From: a virus
DNA length: 48,871 nt
IMG/VR virus record: IMGVR_UViG_3300033146_001132
Location: 1-48,871 of that record
Strand: one strand, 5' to 3'
The notes under the pieces are model-generated. The model was not told the DNA's origin, ran no database searches, and was given only the letters and a program-made list of their open reading frames with translations. Made by a program: the position numbers and the translations under genes. This document shows, piece by piece, positions 7,982 to 15,849 of this stretch. Every line of letters begins with the position of its first letter. Positions within the stretch are counted from its first letter, which is position 1.

Positions 7982-9415
7982 ATGAGTAAGACTATCAATC
8001 AAGATTACATCGAAGATCTAATCACATACAACTCTATTATGGGAAACCATCGAGAAGTGGTTTTCAACTCCGTGGTGGAATATCTGTCCGAGGACACCAT
8101 CAAAAAGGATACCAACCGTATGATATTATTCGGTGCCAAGGAATTTTACGAGGAGCATAAACGAGTCCCAACTATTCAGGAAATCCAATTCACGGTGGTT
8201 ACGGAGGATGATCGGAAAATGATGAGTGATTTCATTCGGGGGTATAAGAAGTTCGCAAAGGAGAAGGATTTAGTGGATCTCGTCGTGTTGATGAAGTATG
8301 TCGAGGAATTTATCCGCCAGCGGATGATGACGGCATCAATCGAAGGTGCATTTTTGAAATTATCCTCGGATGAGGAAGTGGATATCGCTGATGTATATGC
8401 CGACATTGAGGGTGCAATGTCCGTGTGTATGATGGATGACTTGGGGTTTGACCTATTTGGTGACTATAAGGATTATGTTGAGTATCTCGAATCAGAAGAT
8501 GCTATGATCCCCACTGGGTTCCCATGGCTTGACGAACAACTCGGTGGAGGACTACTCGCAACGGGGTCCGCATTATACACAATTTGTGCCCAGTCAAACA
8601 TCGGAAAATCGAACATGCTCAAGTCAATTTCGTGTAATATATCCAAGCAGGGGAAGAATGTATTGGTCATTTCGCTCGAAATGCCACGATATATTTATGC
8701 CAACCGTTTTGTGTCTGAAATGGCAGACCTCAACTTGACAAATATTAAAGATGAATCGTCTAAAGTCACAACATTCTTATCAGGGGGTGATGCATCTGGA
8801 TATGGGAAAGTGGTGATTAAAGACTTCCCCACGGGGTCATTAACGTCCCCAGCATTAAACGCATATATTGACCGTGTCGAGAAGTCAATGAATGTTGAAT
8901 TCGATGCCATTTTTCTGGACTACCCTGAGCTGATGAAAGCCACGAAGAATTTCGGAACACGCCATGATTTAATGGTAGCCAGTCTATACATCGAAACTCG
9001 CGGTATCTCATGCGTGCGACATAAGCCTATTGTGTGCGTCGCTCAACTTAACCGTGACGCATATGACAAGGAGAAACCTTCAATGCAGAACATCGGTTCT
9101 GCTCTTGGAATTGCGACCACCAGCGACTGGTGTGGGTTTATGTATGCAAATGATGAATTGAAAGCACTTAATCAGTTTGGGTTGTCAATTGGAAAAAGTC
9201 GATTCAATGCAGTGGGGCGGTCACATCGATATAATGTTAATGAAAATACGCTTGCAATTACTGAGTCAACTGCTATGGACATGGCAAACCCAATGGAACT
9301 TGAGGATGTTACTGGTGATGGAACTAACCCTGATGATTTTTTCAATGAAATATTCGGTTCGGACACGCTATCAGCGGATAATGCATTTAATGTGGATGAT
9401 CTACTTGCTGATTAA
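7982..9415 (+). CDS. 41: replicative DNA helicase, gp41/DnaB-like
   Basis: Hexameric 5'-3' helicase of the replisome. The N-terminal helical domain spans residues 1-165. The RecA-like motor follows, with Walker A AQSNIGKSN (about 203-211), arginine-bearing ISLEMPRYIYANRF, Walker B DAIFLDYPE (about 308-316) and the CVAQLNRDAY sensor segment. Length 477 aa equals T4 gp41 (475). The C-terminal tail is acidic (DDFFNEIFGSDT...VDDLLAD), as in T4 gp41. Its start is fixed by the promoter eight bases upstream. The primase gp61 is not in the window. Confidence 0.92.
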   Translation: MSKTINQDYIEDLITYNSIMGNHREVVFNSVVEYLSEDTIKKDTNRMILFGAKEFYEEHKRVPTIQEIQFTVVTEDDRKMMSDFIRGYKKFAKEKDLVDLVVLMKYVEEFIRQRMMTASIEGAFLKLSSDEEVDIADVYADIEGAMSVCMMDDLGFDLFGDYKDYVEYLESEDAMIPTGFPWLDEQLGGGLLATGSALYTICAQSNIGKSNMLKSISCNISKQGKNVLVISLEMPRYIYANRFVSEMADLNLTNIKDESSKVTTFLSGGDASGYGKVVIKDFPTGSLTSPALNAYIDRVEKSMNVEFDAIFLDYPELMKATKNFGTRHDLMVASLYIETRGISCVRHKPIVCVAQLNRDAYDKEKPSMQNIGSALGIATTSDWCGFMYANDELKALNQFGLSIGKSRFNAVGRSHRYNVNENTLAITESTAMDMANPMELEDVTGDGTNPDDFFNEIFGSDTLSADNAFNVDDLLAD

Positions 9416-9440
9416 ATGACTTTACAAATAAAAATAGGTG

Positions 9441-9448
9441 GGTAATTA
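9441..9448 (+). promoter_or_regulatory. late-type octamer GGTAATTA
   Basis: Ends five bases before ATG 9454. TTTACA at 9421-9426 lies 16 bases before TAATTA, so a sigma70 reading is also possible. Confidence 0.45.
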
Positions 9449-9453
9449 AATGC

Positions 9454-9774
9454 ATGAATTTATTTGACCAACAGGATTCGGAACGAAACTCGTATGAAAC
9501 ATACTGCGATGTGGAGGATAATAAAAATTTCGCAAACATTATCACGCTAGTATCATTACTAAACAAGAAATTTTATAGCCCAGTATCGTTTGTCACCGAA
9601 TACGTCGAAAATTTCAAACTACAACACTTAGTGACAACTACAACAGGATACTCCAAATTTGGATTTATTGTGTTATTCATGCGAAATTTTCCAACAGTGG
9701 CAAAATCACGAAAACTAAAACGAATTATAGATGAAAAAAATGAGAGGGATGCTAAGGACGCTAAGGACGCTTGA
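9454..9774 (+). CDS. 106-aa protein, positional candidate for gp33
   Basis: No family is recognised from sequence. It is 106 residues, helical in appearance, with a lysine/aspartate-rich end (AKDAKDA). In T4 the late-transcription coactivator gene 33 (112 aa) lies next to 59 and 32. This gene has the same size and position relative to the gp59 candidate and gp32. Against this, it lacks the C-terminal LDFLL-type clamp-binding motif of T4 gp33. It overlaps the next gene by 44 bases, and a tandem GCTAAGGAC repeat is read in both frames. Confidence 0.5.
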   Translation: MNLFDQQDSERNSYETYCDVEDNKNFANIITLVSLLNKKFYSPVSFVTEYVENFKLQHLVTTTTGYSKFGFIVLFMRNFPTVAKSRKLKRIIDEKNERDAKDAKDA

Positions 9775-10447
9775 GGTGACGGAAGACATCAAGCGGGTAT
9801 ATAATGACCATCTAATGACTACGAGGCTTTTCAGGGGCAACCCAGCGAGACCACGAAAGGATTTTAGTGGATTTGATGAGGATGTGCGCCTCCGCTACTA
9901 TCGAAATATGGCTCGCTGGTTTCAGCGCCACCCAGAGATTAACCGTAAATTATACTTCGAAGCCACCTTGTTTTTTCACAAAGATGATGAAATAATTCAC
10001 ATCAAGGAGTATTGTAAATCGAGCGCGTTGAAAAATTATACAGAATATTGTAAAATTATCAGTGGGCTTGACCTCGACAACATTAAGTCCATACATCGAT
10101 GTGCTGACAGCTTCAAATTTATCCGTGATTTTTGTATTGATAATAATATACCAGATCTCCGATCATATATGTCGCATGCCCCGTCTAGTGGCAATGTCCC
10201 CTCGTTTCTGAATCACATTAAAAACAATTCCATTGACATATATCCATTGTTTGCTATAATTGGAGCGATGGAAGTAATGGTTGCCGCACAGAAAGATCAC
10301 GAAACATGGGCACGATGCGTTGATCCAGAACTTAATCATTATTTTTTTCTCAAACGTTTCGAGACCAGCACTAGATACAAGAGTGTGTGTTACGATGCAG
10401 TGGAAATTGTGAATAACGCCATCAAAAATAATATTGATAATAGTTGA
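9731..10447 (+). CDS. probable helicase-loading protein, gp59-like by synteny
   Basis: 238 residues, basic and rich in aromatic residues, all-helical in appearance, with several Cys. T4 gp59 (217 aa) loads gp41 helicase onto gp32-coated DNA, and its gene lies beside gene 32. Here the gene sits between gp41 and gp32. Motif-level similarity is weak, so the call rests on position, size and composition. The start is uncertain: ATG 9731 overlaps the upstream gene, and 9740 and 9749 are alternatives. It ends with TGA just after the ATAGTTGACA of the gp32 promoter begins. Confidence 0.45.
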   Translation: MKKMRGMLRTLRTLEVTEDIKRVYNDHLMTTRLFRGNPARPRKDFSGFDEDVRLRYYRNMARWFQRHPEINRKLYFEATLFFHKDDEIIHIKEYCKSSALKNYTEYCKIISGLDLDNIKSIHRCADSFKFIRDFCIDNNIPDLRSYMSHAPSSGNVPSFLNHIKNNSIDIYPLFAIIGAMEVMVAAQKDHETWARCVDPELNHYFFLKRFETSTRYKSVCYDAVEIVNNAIKNNIDNS

Positions 10448-10472
10448 CAGGGGTATTCTGCCGTGCTAATAT
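10444..10472 (+). promoter_or_regulatory. early promoter of the gp32-like gene
   Basis: TTGACA (10444-10449), exactly 17 bases, TAATAT (10467-10472) with a TGC extended -10. The sequence GTGCTAATATT recurs at the clamp-loader promoter (37011). Confidence 0.8.
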
Positions 10473-10480
10473 TAATCCAC

Positions 10481-10499
10481 GGTCGGTAACAGACCGACC
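10481..10499 (+). promoter_or_regulatory. hairpin at the 5' end of the gp32 leader
   Basis: GGTCGGT (10481-10487) and ACCGACC (10493-10499) form a 7-bp stem with loop AACAG, close to the predicted mRNA 5' end. An unstructured A/C-rich stretch (AACACC repeated) follows up to the start. T4 gp32 represses its own translation through a 5' pseudoknot plus unstructured leader, and this has a comparable layout. Confidence 0.5.
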
Positions 10500-10515
10500 A
10501 ACACCAACACCAAAA

Positions 10516-10523
10516 TATAAATA
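10516..10523 (+). promoter_or_regulatory. late promoter TATAAATA of the gp32-like gene
   Basis: Exact T4 late consensus ending five bases before ATG 10529. Transcripts from here would start at the AUG and lack the upstream hairpin. Confidence 0.65.
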
Positions 10524-10528
10524 TAATT

Positions 10529-11524
10529 ATGAGTAATGAACTAGAAGACCTCTTCGCAGAGGCAGAGCAAGCAACGCAGAAACAGGAGGAAAAGATTTCC
10601 ACCACATATAAACGTGACGACCGACTTATGGATTGTAGTGGGACGCGAACTATTTACTTCCGCGTATTCCCTGACCTAAAAGGTGATCCAATGACATACC
10701 TTCCGTATAAGAACTATGCATTCAAAAGCTGCGCTACGGGAAAGATGGTATATGCAGGGACGTCACCTTTATTTTTCGGCGAGACCGATTTTCTAGGAGA
10801 ACGCCAAAAAGAGCTTTGGAACACTGATCCCGAGAAAGCCAAGGTGTTATTTGCAACCGAAAAACGACTGGTAAATGTATTTATCATCAAGGATACACTT
10901 GATGATTCAAATGACCAGACATTCAAAGTATGGAACTACACCGCAAAACCAACCGATCCGAAACGCCCAAGAGCGGGATCTCCGATGATGAAGTGTCTCG
11001 ATAAGCTTCTTAATGATCCAGACGTCCCAGTATCACAAAAAGATATCTATAATCTAGGGCCAGATGGAATCACCTTCAAAATGATTATCAAGCAACCCGA
11101 GAAAAAAGGCGACTTTGTTGACGTGGAGGTAGTTTCCTTTAATGCAGGGACAGCCGTTCAGGGGTTTGGCGGGTTCCCCGCCGACAAACTCCTTGATATC
11201 TACCGCCAAAAATCGGCAGATATCTCTGATATGATTGAACCATGTAAAACACAGGCTGAACTTGAGGTGATTTATAAGACACATATCTTGTGTGTGACCA
11301 ATAAGTCGACCGAGGCTACCCAAAATAGCTATTTTGGTGATGATGAAGATGATGATGAAGACAATTCCATCCAGCTCGATTTGGGTGACACTAAGAATCG
11401 GTCATCAGGCGCACCATTCAAAGAAGATAAGGGTATCCCGAAGGATCCGCTCGCTGGGTCACCATCCGACACCCAGTCGGAAGATGACAAACTTGCCAAA
11501 TTACTCGAAACTCTCAGCGACTAA
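10529..11524 (+). CDS. 32: single-stranded DNA-binding protein, gp32-like
   Basis: Coats single-stranded DNA and organises the replication and recombination machinery. IYFRVFPDLKGDP (about 41-53) and VNVFIIKDTLDD (about 114-125) correspond to the T4 gp32 core segments IRFLPS and ANILVVKDP. The C-terminus has a very acidic run (about 268-280) and ends EDDKLAKLLETLSD, like the acidic protein-interaction tail of gp32. At 331 aa it is a little longer than T4 gp32 (301). The Cys/His set of the T4 zinc site is not conserved. It has an early promoter with leader plus a late leaderless promoter. Confidence 0.8.
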   Translation: MSNELEDLFAEAEQATQKQEEKISTTYKRDDRLMDCSGTRTIYFRVFPDLKGDPMTYLPYKNYAFKSCATGKMVYAGTSPLFFGETDFLGERQKELWNTDPEKAKVLFATEKRLVNVFIIKDTLDDSNDQTFKVWNYTAKPTDPKRPRAGSPMMKCLDKLLNDPDVPVSQKDIYNLGPDGITFKMIIKQPEKKGDFVDVEVVSFNAGTAVQGFGGFPADKLLDIYRQKSADISDMIEPCKTQAELEVIYKTHILCVTNKSTEATQNSYFGDDEDDDEDNSIQLDLGDTKNRSSGAPFKEDKGIPKDPLAGSPSDTQSEDDKLAKLLETLSD

Positions 11525-11529
11525 CGGAT

Positions 11530-11982
11530 ATGTCTGATGACTTAAACCTAATTGCTGGATTTGCATCCATGGTCAATCGCGACTCAGTGGCACAGAACCA
11601 GAAAATGGTTCAGCCATCAGAAAGCGAAATACTAAAACCTGTCCACGTCGGAGCGGTAGCACCAAATCATGCGCCCCCATCTGCGGAACAATCTGGCAGT
11701 ATTCACGCCGTTCCGACGGTAGCCCCCAACATTAATTCGTCGGGGACATTTGATGATGGTTTTGGTGAGTTGGTGATCCCACCAGCGGTGTTAGCGGGTC
11801 GACCACAAAACCGACCAGCACCACACCACACCCACCACCAATCACCAGAGACTGTCCCCGTATTCACCCCCGACCTACAGTCTGTTATTTTTCGAAACTT
11901 AATCACACTGTCGAAGAATAATGACAAATTGGTCAAAATGTGTATGGAAATGCGAGATGAGATCAAAAAACTGAATAAATAA
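11530..11982 (+). CDS. unknown protein: disordered N-terminus, coiled-coil end
   Basis: 150 residues with no recognised family. The middle is Pro/His/Ser-rich (RPAPHHTHHQSPETVPVFTP), so probably disordered. The last 35 residues (NLITLSKNNDKLVKMCMEMR followed by DEIKKLNK) look like a coiled coil. It starts five bases after gp32 and ends before a strong terminator, so it is the last gene of the gp32 transcript. Confidence 0.7.
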   Translation: MSDDLNLIAGFASMVNRDSVAQNQKMVQPSESEILKPVHVGAVAPNHAPPSAEQSGSIHAVPTVAPNINSSGTFDDGFGELVIPPAVLAGRPQNRPAPHHTHHQSPETVPVFTPDLQSVIFRNLITLSKNNDKLVKMCMEMRDEIKKLNK

Positions 11983-11990
11983 TAGTTAGT

Positions 11991-12022
11991 AAATCCCCCA
12001 TGTGAAAAACATGGGGGATTTT
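11991..12022 (+). terminator. Rho-independent terminator after the gp32 operon
   Basis: AAATCCCCCATGT (11991-12003) and ACATGGGGGATTT (12009-12021), loop GAAAA, then T. Confidence 0.9.
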
Positions 12023-12024
12023 CA

Positions 12025-12052
12025 TTGCAAAAATAAAATTCCAATATATAAT
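12025..12052 (+). promoter_or_regulatory. promoter of the sliding-clamp candidate
   Basis: TTGCAA (12025-12030), 16 bases, TATAAT (12047-12052). ATG 12061 follows eight bases later. Confidence 0.65.
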
Positions 12053-12060
12053 TGAAACAC

Positions 12061-12810
12061 ATGGAACATCAAGCCAAGACATTTATAGTAGATCGCCTCG
12101 AATTTCAAAAAGAATTTCTGGATCCGCTGGTAACATTTAAATCATCGGACGAGTTCATACCTATTCATTACCATAATGGTAAATTGACAACGGTTTGCTC
12201 ACTTCAAGTCAAGAATAATAAAGGGCTGATCGGCCTATGCATCGAATATACGCCAGAATCCTGCACTATGACCGAGGGTGATATTTTTTATGTAAGGGAG
12301 CCCGTTAAGCTAAAGAAATCACTTGGAATTGTAACGTCCGACCGAATGGCCTTCGAGGTGACACCGAGCCACTTGCGTTCTGTTGGTGATGATTACATAT
12401 ACACGTCACGGCTTTATGATCCGATGCTGGCCGCCAGAAACAACACGTTCTGGGATCCAAAAAAATTTGACACACTGCGCGAAGGGTTTCGTGATGGGGT
12501 TAAGTTGGATATCGATTTCATCAAACGAATTAAGAGTTCTGGACATAACACGTCCTCTGATTTCGCACATATCATTGTAGGGGAGCATAAAACAAGCATC
12601 AGAATTGGTGATAATCAGGACGAATCAATGCAATTAGACATGCCAAGTCACGGATCATTTAAACGAGATTTCAAGTTCAATAAGACCCTGTTTTCGGTGG
12701 TTGGTCGCTACGAGTCAGAGCTTTCAGAAACAGCGGACGGTAGGATTGTGGTTATAACCGAACGGACAGAGCGGACAAACCGATTCTGTATTATAACCAA
12801 AGCACTGTAA
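12061..12810 (+). CDS. probable DNA sliding clamp, gp45-like
   Basis: 249 residues (T4 gp45 is 228), mostly beta-strand in appearance, in two similar halves. The segment VREPVKLKKSLGIV (about 83-96) resembles the interdomain region of gp45 (DLNGFLGIL). A final block (KFNKTLFSVVGRY through RFCIITKAL) resembles its C-terminal strands. Clamp, polymerase, loader and late sigma normally occur together in T4-like phages, and no other clamp candidate is visible here. Similarity is faint, so the call stays tentative. ATG 12061 is chosen over a TTG at 12052, because the TTG overlaps the -10 box. The next gene starts in its stop codon (TAATG). Confidence 0.5.
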   Translation: MEHQAKTFIVDRLEFQKEFLDPLVTFKSSDEFIPIHYHNGKLTTVCSLQVKNNKGLIGLCIEYTPESCTMTEGDIFYVREPVKLKKSLGIVTSDRMAFEVTPSHLRSVGDDYIYTSRLYDPMLAARNNTFWDPKKFDTLREGFRDGVKLDIDFIKRIKSSGHNTSSDFAHIIVGEHKTSIRIGDNQDESMQLDMPSHGSFKRDFKFNKTLFSVVGRYESELSETADGRIVVITERTERTNRFCIITKAL

Positions 12811-13295
12811 TGAAAATTGACACCAATTTAACAAAAGCCTCTTACATGATGAAGCGCCTTCGAGATAGTGGATATAAGGCGGACAAGCTAATTGGGGTGT
12901 CTGACTCTAGTAGTTTGGCGGTAGATTTAGGTAATCTCACGGAACGGGTATTTCTTCGCGGTCGAAACTACTCACCAGATGAGATTTTAACAATCATCTC
13001 GGAACGTAAAACTGAATTTATTCGGTGTATGTATCAACCACCACAATACTCGGAACGGGACTGTAGGGTATGGACTATACTGATTGATGGCGGGCGGGAT
13101 GGGGTATTTTTGACATTTTATAAAAATGCTAAAAATAACATAGATAGATATGAGGATTACGGGAAGGATTATTTTGAATTAACTGATGGCGGGCAATTCA
13201 TACTGCCCACTAAGAAAAGAATACACACACACAGCTTTGAGGTGGTTGCCCAAGAATTAAATGATATGGGAATTTTTAAAAAATATAGTCAATAA
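12810..13295 (+). CDS. unknown 161-aa protein
   Basis: No family is recognised. Basic N-terminus, central WTILIDGGRDGVFLTFYKNA strand-like segment, C-terminus rich in aromatic residues. It overlaps both neighbours by one base (TAATG), so it is translationally coupled within the clamp operon. No Shine-Dalgarno site. Confidence 0.75.
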   Translation: MKIDTNLTKASYMMKRLRDSGYKADKLIGVSDSSSLAVDLGNLTERVFLRGRNYSPDEILTIISERKTEFIRCMYQPPQYSERDCRVWTILIDGGRDGVFLTFYKNAKNNIDRYEDYGKDYFELTDGGQFILPTKKRIHTHSFEVVAQELNDMGIFKKYSQ

Positions 13296-13642
13296 TGAAT
13301 AAATTAATAACAGAGTTGGGATTAGAGGGTGCGGAATTAAGTGGCGCACAGAAGTTGGTAGAACACATGAAAACACATGAGGACACTGCACATATGGGTG
13401 GGCTTGAGATGGATGGGGATATGGCCATGGCCATGAATTCACAAATTGGTGAATTTTTGTCGGCTTTTGTTGTTTTTGGGTATGATATTGAAGGTAACCG
13501 AGTGTCGACTTGGTCAGTTCCGAATAAAATGTGTCTTGATGCAGTAGTGTCACAATTTCCTCATGTGCATGAATTAATGATGGAAACCATCGAAGGTGTT
13601 TATTATGAGGAGCTTGGTGAAGACGAGGCGGGTGAATTTTAA
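13295..13642 (+). CDS. unknown 115-aa acidic protein
   Basis: No family is recognised. Methionine- and acid-rich (GGLEMDGDMAMAMN), ending EELGEDEAGEF. Its ATG shares a base with the preceding stop. Member of the 12061-13842 operon. Confidence 0.7.
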   Translation: MNKLITELGLEGAELSGAQKLVEHMKTHEDTAHMGGLEMDGDMAMAMNSQIGEFLSAFVVFGYDIEGNRVSTWSVPNKMCLDAVVSQFPHVHELMMETIEGVYYEELGEDEAGEF

Positions 13643-13644
13643 TT

Positions 13645-13842
13645 ATGAAAGAGAAAAAAGCAATCGAAGATGTTTTGAAAGACGAGACGCTATATGTTAT
13701 TACCGAGACCGAATTAATCTCGGTGCTGAATACATTAGCGGGGATGCCGTATGACCAAGTGGCCGAAATTATAACGTTCCTACAACAGTTGAGTAAGATA
13801 ACCCTCAATGAAGAGGTGGAAGAATATACAAGCGATTCATAA
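13645..13842 (+). CDS. unknown 65-aa acidic helical protein
   Basis: No family is recognised. Small, acidic, probably two helices (DVLKDETLYVITETELISVL and QVAEIITFLQQLSKITL). Starts two bases after the preceding stop. Last member of the operon that begins with the clamp candidate. Confidence 0.65.
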   Translation: MKEKKAIEDVLKDETLYVITETELISVLNTLAGMPYDQVAEIITFLQQLSKITLNEEVEEYTSDS

Positions 13843-13845
13843 TTA
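13838..13845 (+). promoter_or_regulatory. late-type octamer CATAATTA
   Basis: Ends five bases before ATG 13851 of a structural gene and overlaps the stop codon of the preceding gene. Confidence 0.55.
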
Positions 13846-13850
13846 CATAT

Positions 13851-14468
13851 ATGAGCGACACCCCAATCCTACCATGTGACACTGATATACCGACACCCCC
13901 ATCGATATTCAGTAGCAATACGGATCGGAGTGCAATTAACAGACTCGACACAGACTCGTTTTTTGCTGTGTTGGACTTACCGCCGTGTCTCCGCCCGTTC
14001 AACGTGGTTAATTGCGGTGATGTGGCCGACATCTCAATTGAACGACTGGAGCTGACACTAAAAGGGGTCAAGATACCCCCCCTATCGGTTCCGTCACAGA
14101 AAATGCACTTTATGGGGGCTACTCGCGGCGAGAGTTCGAAAAAAGTCGACGAATACTCCGACGTGACAGTTTCGTTTAAACTTGACGGTGGTATGGTGAA
14201 CTACCACACCATACATACATGGCTACGTATGTTAGTTGACGATAGGGGGGTGTCCTCCACCTTCGGTAAGAGTGATTATTCGACGACATTCACTATACTA
14301 ATGTTGGATCAATTTGAAAAGCCGATTGGATCGTTTACATATCACGGTGTTTTTCCAACCGAACTAGGCGAGCTAAATCTTGATAGTTCGGTTGTGGAGA
14401 GCGTGAATGTGGACTTCACTTTTTCGTTTGATTATATTTCATTTGACATATTATCAACGTCGATATAA
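13851..14468 (+). CDS. tail-tube-fold protein (gp19/gp48/gp54 family)
   Basis: Virion protein of the contractile tail. Residues 38-200 show the tail-tube pattern: FAVLDLPPCLRPFNV, a long strand region, TVSFKLDGGMVNYHTIHTWL (about 106-125), FTILMLDQFEKPI, YHGVFPTELGELNLD (close to the 'FHDAFPTSLGGLTFD' segment common in T4-like gp19), then VNVDFTFSFDYISF. About 35 Pro/Asp-rich residues precede the fold. It could be the main tube protein or a baseplate tube initiator. The late-type octamer fits a structural role. Confidence 0.7.
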   Translation: MSDTPILPCDTDIPTPPSIFSSNTDRSAINRLDTDSFFAVLDLPPCLRPFNVVNCGDVADISIERLELTLKGVKIPPLSVPSQKMHFMGATRGESSKKVDEYSDVTVSFKLDGGMVNYHTIHTWLRMLVDDRGVSSTFGKSDYSTTFTILMLDQFEKPIGSFTYHGVFPTELGELNLDSSVVESVNVDFTFSFDYISFDILSTSI

Positions 14469-14471
14469 TTA
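14464..14471 (+). promoter_or_regulatory. late-type octamer TATAATTA
   Basis: Ends five bases before ATG 14477; overlaps the preceding stop codon. Confidence 0.5.
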
Positions 14472-14476
14472 GAAAT

Positions 14477-14638
14477 ATGTCAAGTTACAAAAAAGTTTGT
14501 GAATTCGTTAGTGAAATTTCAGCAGAAACGCCAGATTACCAAAAATGTGATGAAATCGCGGCTGAGATTATAGATGCCAAACTAAAGGAACGACGCGCCG
14601 TCGAATATGAAAAAATTAAAGACGAGAACGAGAGTTAA
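14477..14638 (+). CDS. unknown 53-aa protein
   Basis: MSSYKKVCEFVSEISAETPD... ending KIKDENES; small, acidic and helical. No family is recognised. It is called because it has the late-type octamer at the exact five-base spacing and ends in a TTAA shared with the convergent gene's stop. Confidence 0.6.
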   Translation: MSSYKKVCEFVSEISAETPDYQKCDEIAAEIIDAKLKERRAVEYEKIKDENES

Positions 14639-15153
14639 AATAGAGCGTTTTCAATACTGTTGATTATACTCTCATAGTTATCAGCCGTTGCCGTAGTGGG
14701 TAAGCTCGACAATGCGGGTGTCATTAGGTGTGGATTTGTATTTAACGCCCGCATGATAAGCCTGAAAAAATCCATATCATCGATATCGACGTCATTGTCG
14801 ATATCACTTTCCATCTCCCCGAACTCGGCGGGATCTTCTGGCACTAAATCCTCTGATTCCATAACAAGCCTGTCCTGATGTTTATTGATAACGTTCCGAA
14901 TGGTGGCGACCTTATCCGACAAATTCAGATTATGAAATCGCGGCATATTAACGTAAGCGGAAAATTCTTTCGTTGGTTTAAACCTGAACGCATTTAGCAG
15001 TAGTTGCGTTAAGTCAATTTCTCGTGTGGTAGCGCTTGGTTCGACGTCAACCCCAAGTTCGCTCACCTCGTCGTCTGGTAACACGTCAACCCCCCCATCA
15101 GCTTCCGTTAGAAACCGAATGATCTTCTCGTATTCTGATAAAAACGTTTTCAC
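14635..15153 (-). CDS. unknown 172-aa acidic protein
   Basis: No family is recognised. Start is taken as GTG (15153), two bases after the stop of the upstream minus-strand gene, giving MKTFLSEYEKIIRFLTEADG. An upstream TTG at 15198 would overlap that gene. Acidic middle (DIDNDVDIDDMDFF), helical N- and C-termini. It ends convergently with the 53-aa gene in a shared TTAA. Transcribed with the 62-aa gene, probably late. Confidence 0.65.
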   Translation of the reverse strand: MKTFLSEYEKIIRFLTEADGGVDVLPDDEVSELGVDVEPSATTREIDLTQLLLNAFRFKPTKEFSAYVNMPRFHNLNLSDKVATIRNVINKHQDRLVMESEDLVPEDPAEFGEMESDIDNDVDIDDMDFFRLIMRALNTNPHLMTPALSSLPTTATADNYESIINSIENALF

Positions 15154-15155
15154 GA

Positions 15156-15344
15156 TTAGTGCTCTAGGGTTGAGATGAAGGTGTCTAATTTGATACAATC
15201 TTCCTCGGACAGTGATGACACCCTATCTTTCAATTCATCACTCTCGGAAAACAAATCTTTCTTCGAATGAATCAAATCGGTTGTTTTGGTTGTTCCGAAC
15301 CGCTCTGCGATGAATAAATTAGTCGTTTCTTCAAAATTGCTCAT
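15156..15344 (-). CDS. unknown 62-aa protein
   Basis: MSNFEETTNLFIAERFGTTK... ending LDTFISTLEH. No family is recognised. The start (15344) is chosen because it sits five bases after the octamer GATAATTA on the minus strand. Longer upstream frames run through the divergent promoter. First gene of a two-gene minus-strand unit in the tail/chaperonin region. Confidence 0.65.
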   Translation of the reverse strand: MSNFEETTNLFIAERFGTTKTTDLIHSKKDLFSESDELKDRVSSLSEEDCIKLDTFISTLEH

Positions 15345-15349
15345 ATTAC

Positions 15350-15357
15350 TAATTATC
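15350..15357 (-). promoter_or_regulatory. late-type octamer GATAATTA (minus strand)
   Basis: Reads GATAATTA then GTAAT then ATG (15344). Divergent from the promoter at 15360-15387. Confidence 0.5.
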
Positions 15358-15359
15358 AT

Positions 15360-15387
15360 TTGACAAACTAAAATCAAGGCATAATAT
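15360..15387 (+). promoter_or_regulatory. promoter of the co-chaperonin gene
   Basis: TTGACA (15360-15365), 16 bases, TAATAT (15382-15387), overlapping a TATAAATA (15385-15392). ATG 15394 follows six bases after the -10 box. Confidence 0.65.
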
Positions 15388-15393
15388 AAATAT

Positions 15394-15846
15394 ATGGCAC
15401 GAAAGAAAAAGAACGACCCCAACGAACCGATCGATGAATTGATCGTTGAGATGGATACCCCAAAAATATCTAATGATGCCGCCACATCGGTTGGCGTGGA
15501 GGTTGAGGATAATATGAATTATCGAATCTCGACAGACTCATATGACATTACCATGGTGTATGATGATGTCATTTTGGGTGAGTATGTTGATAATGATAAG
15601 GACGAACAGGGATTTAAAAAGACAGAAGGTGGCTTGTTTGTTCAAGATGACGGTGGTGAAAATAAAACACTATATGACGTAATCAGAGTTCTGAAGATAG
15701 GGCGCGATGTCAGTCAGACAAAGGTCGGTGATCTTATTGTCGTGTCGAAGACTACTGGTATGCAAGTCATGGAGTTTGATGGGCGCGAGTCTGTCCTAGT
15801 GGCCGAGCGAAACGTATTTATGCAAGTTAAAAAAATCGAGGAGTAG
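15394..15846 (+). CDS. GroES/gp31-like co-chaperonin
   Basis: Predicted lid for the chaperonin encoded at 16644. After a charged 50-residue N-terminus the GroES pattern is visible: a DDVILGEYVD strand (about 55-64), mobile-loop region then KTEGGLFVQDD, DVIRVLKIGRDVSQTKVGDLI (about 95-115; compare GroES 'GEVLAVG...VKVGDIVIF'), and final DGRESVLVAERNVFMQVKK. At 150 aa it is longer than GroES (97) or gp31 (111), because of the N-terminal extension. In the same transcript as GroEL, separated only by the P-loop gene, so dedicated pairing is likely. Confidence 0.75.
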   Translation: MARKKKNDPNEPIDELIVEMDTPKISNDAATSVGVEVEDNMNYRISTDSYDITMVYDDVILGEYVDNDKDEQGFKKTEGGLFVQDDGGENKTLYDVIRVLKIGRDVSQTKVGDLIVVSKTTGMQVMEFDGRESVLVAERNVFMQVKKIEE

Positions 15847-15849
15847 TAT

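Noticed and set aside
13257-13808. 183-codon minus-strand ORF opposite three small genes
   Set aside because: The His/Pro-rich composition is typical of an antisense shadow. The plus-strand genes are tightly coupled and better supported.
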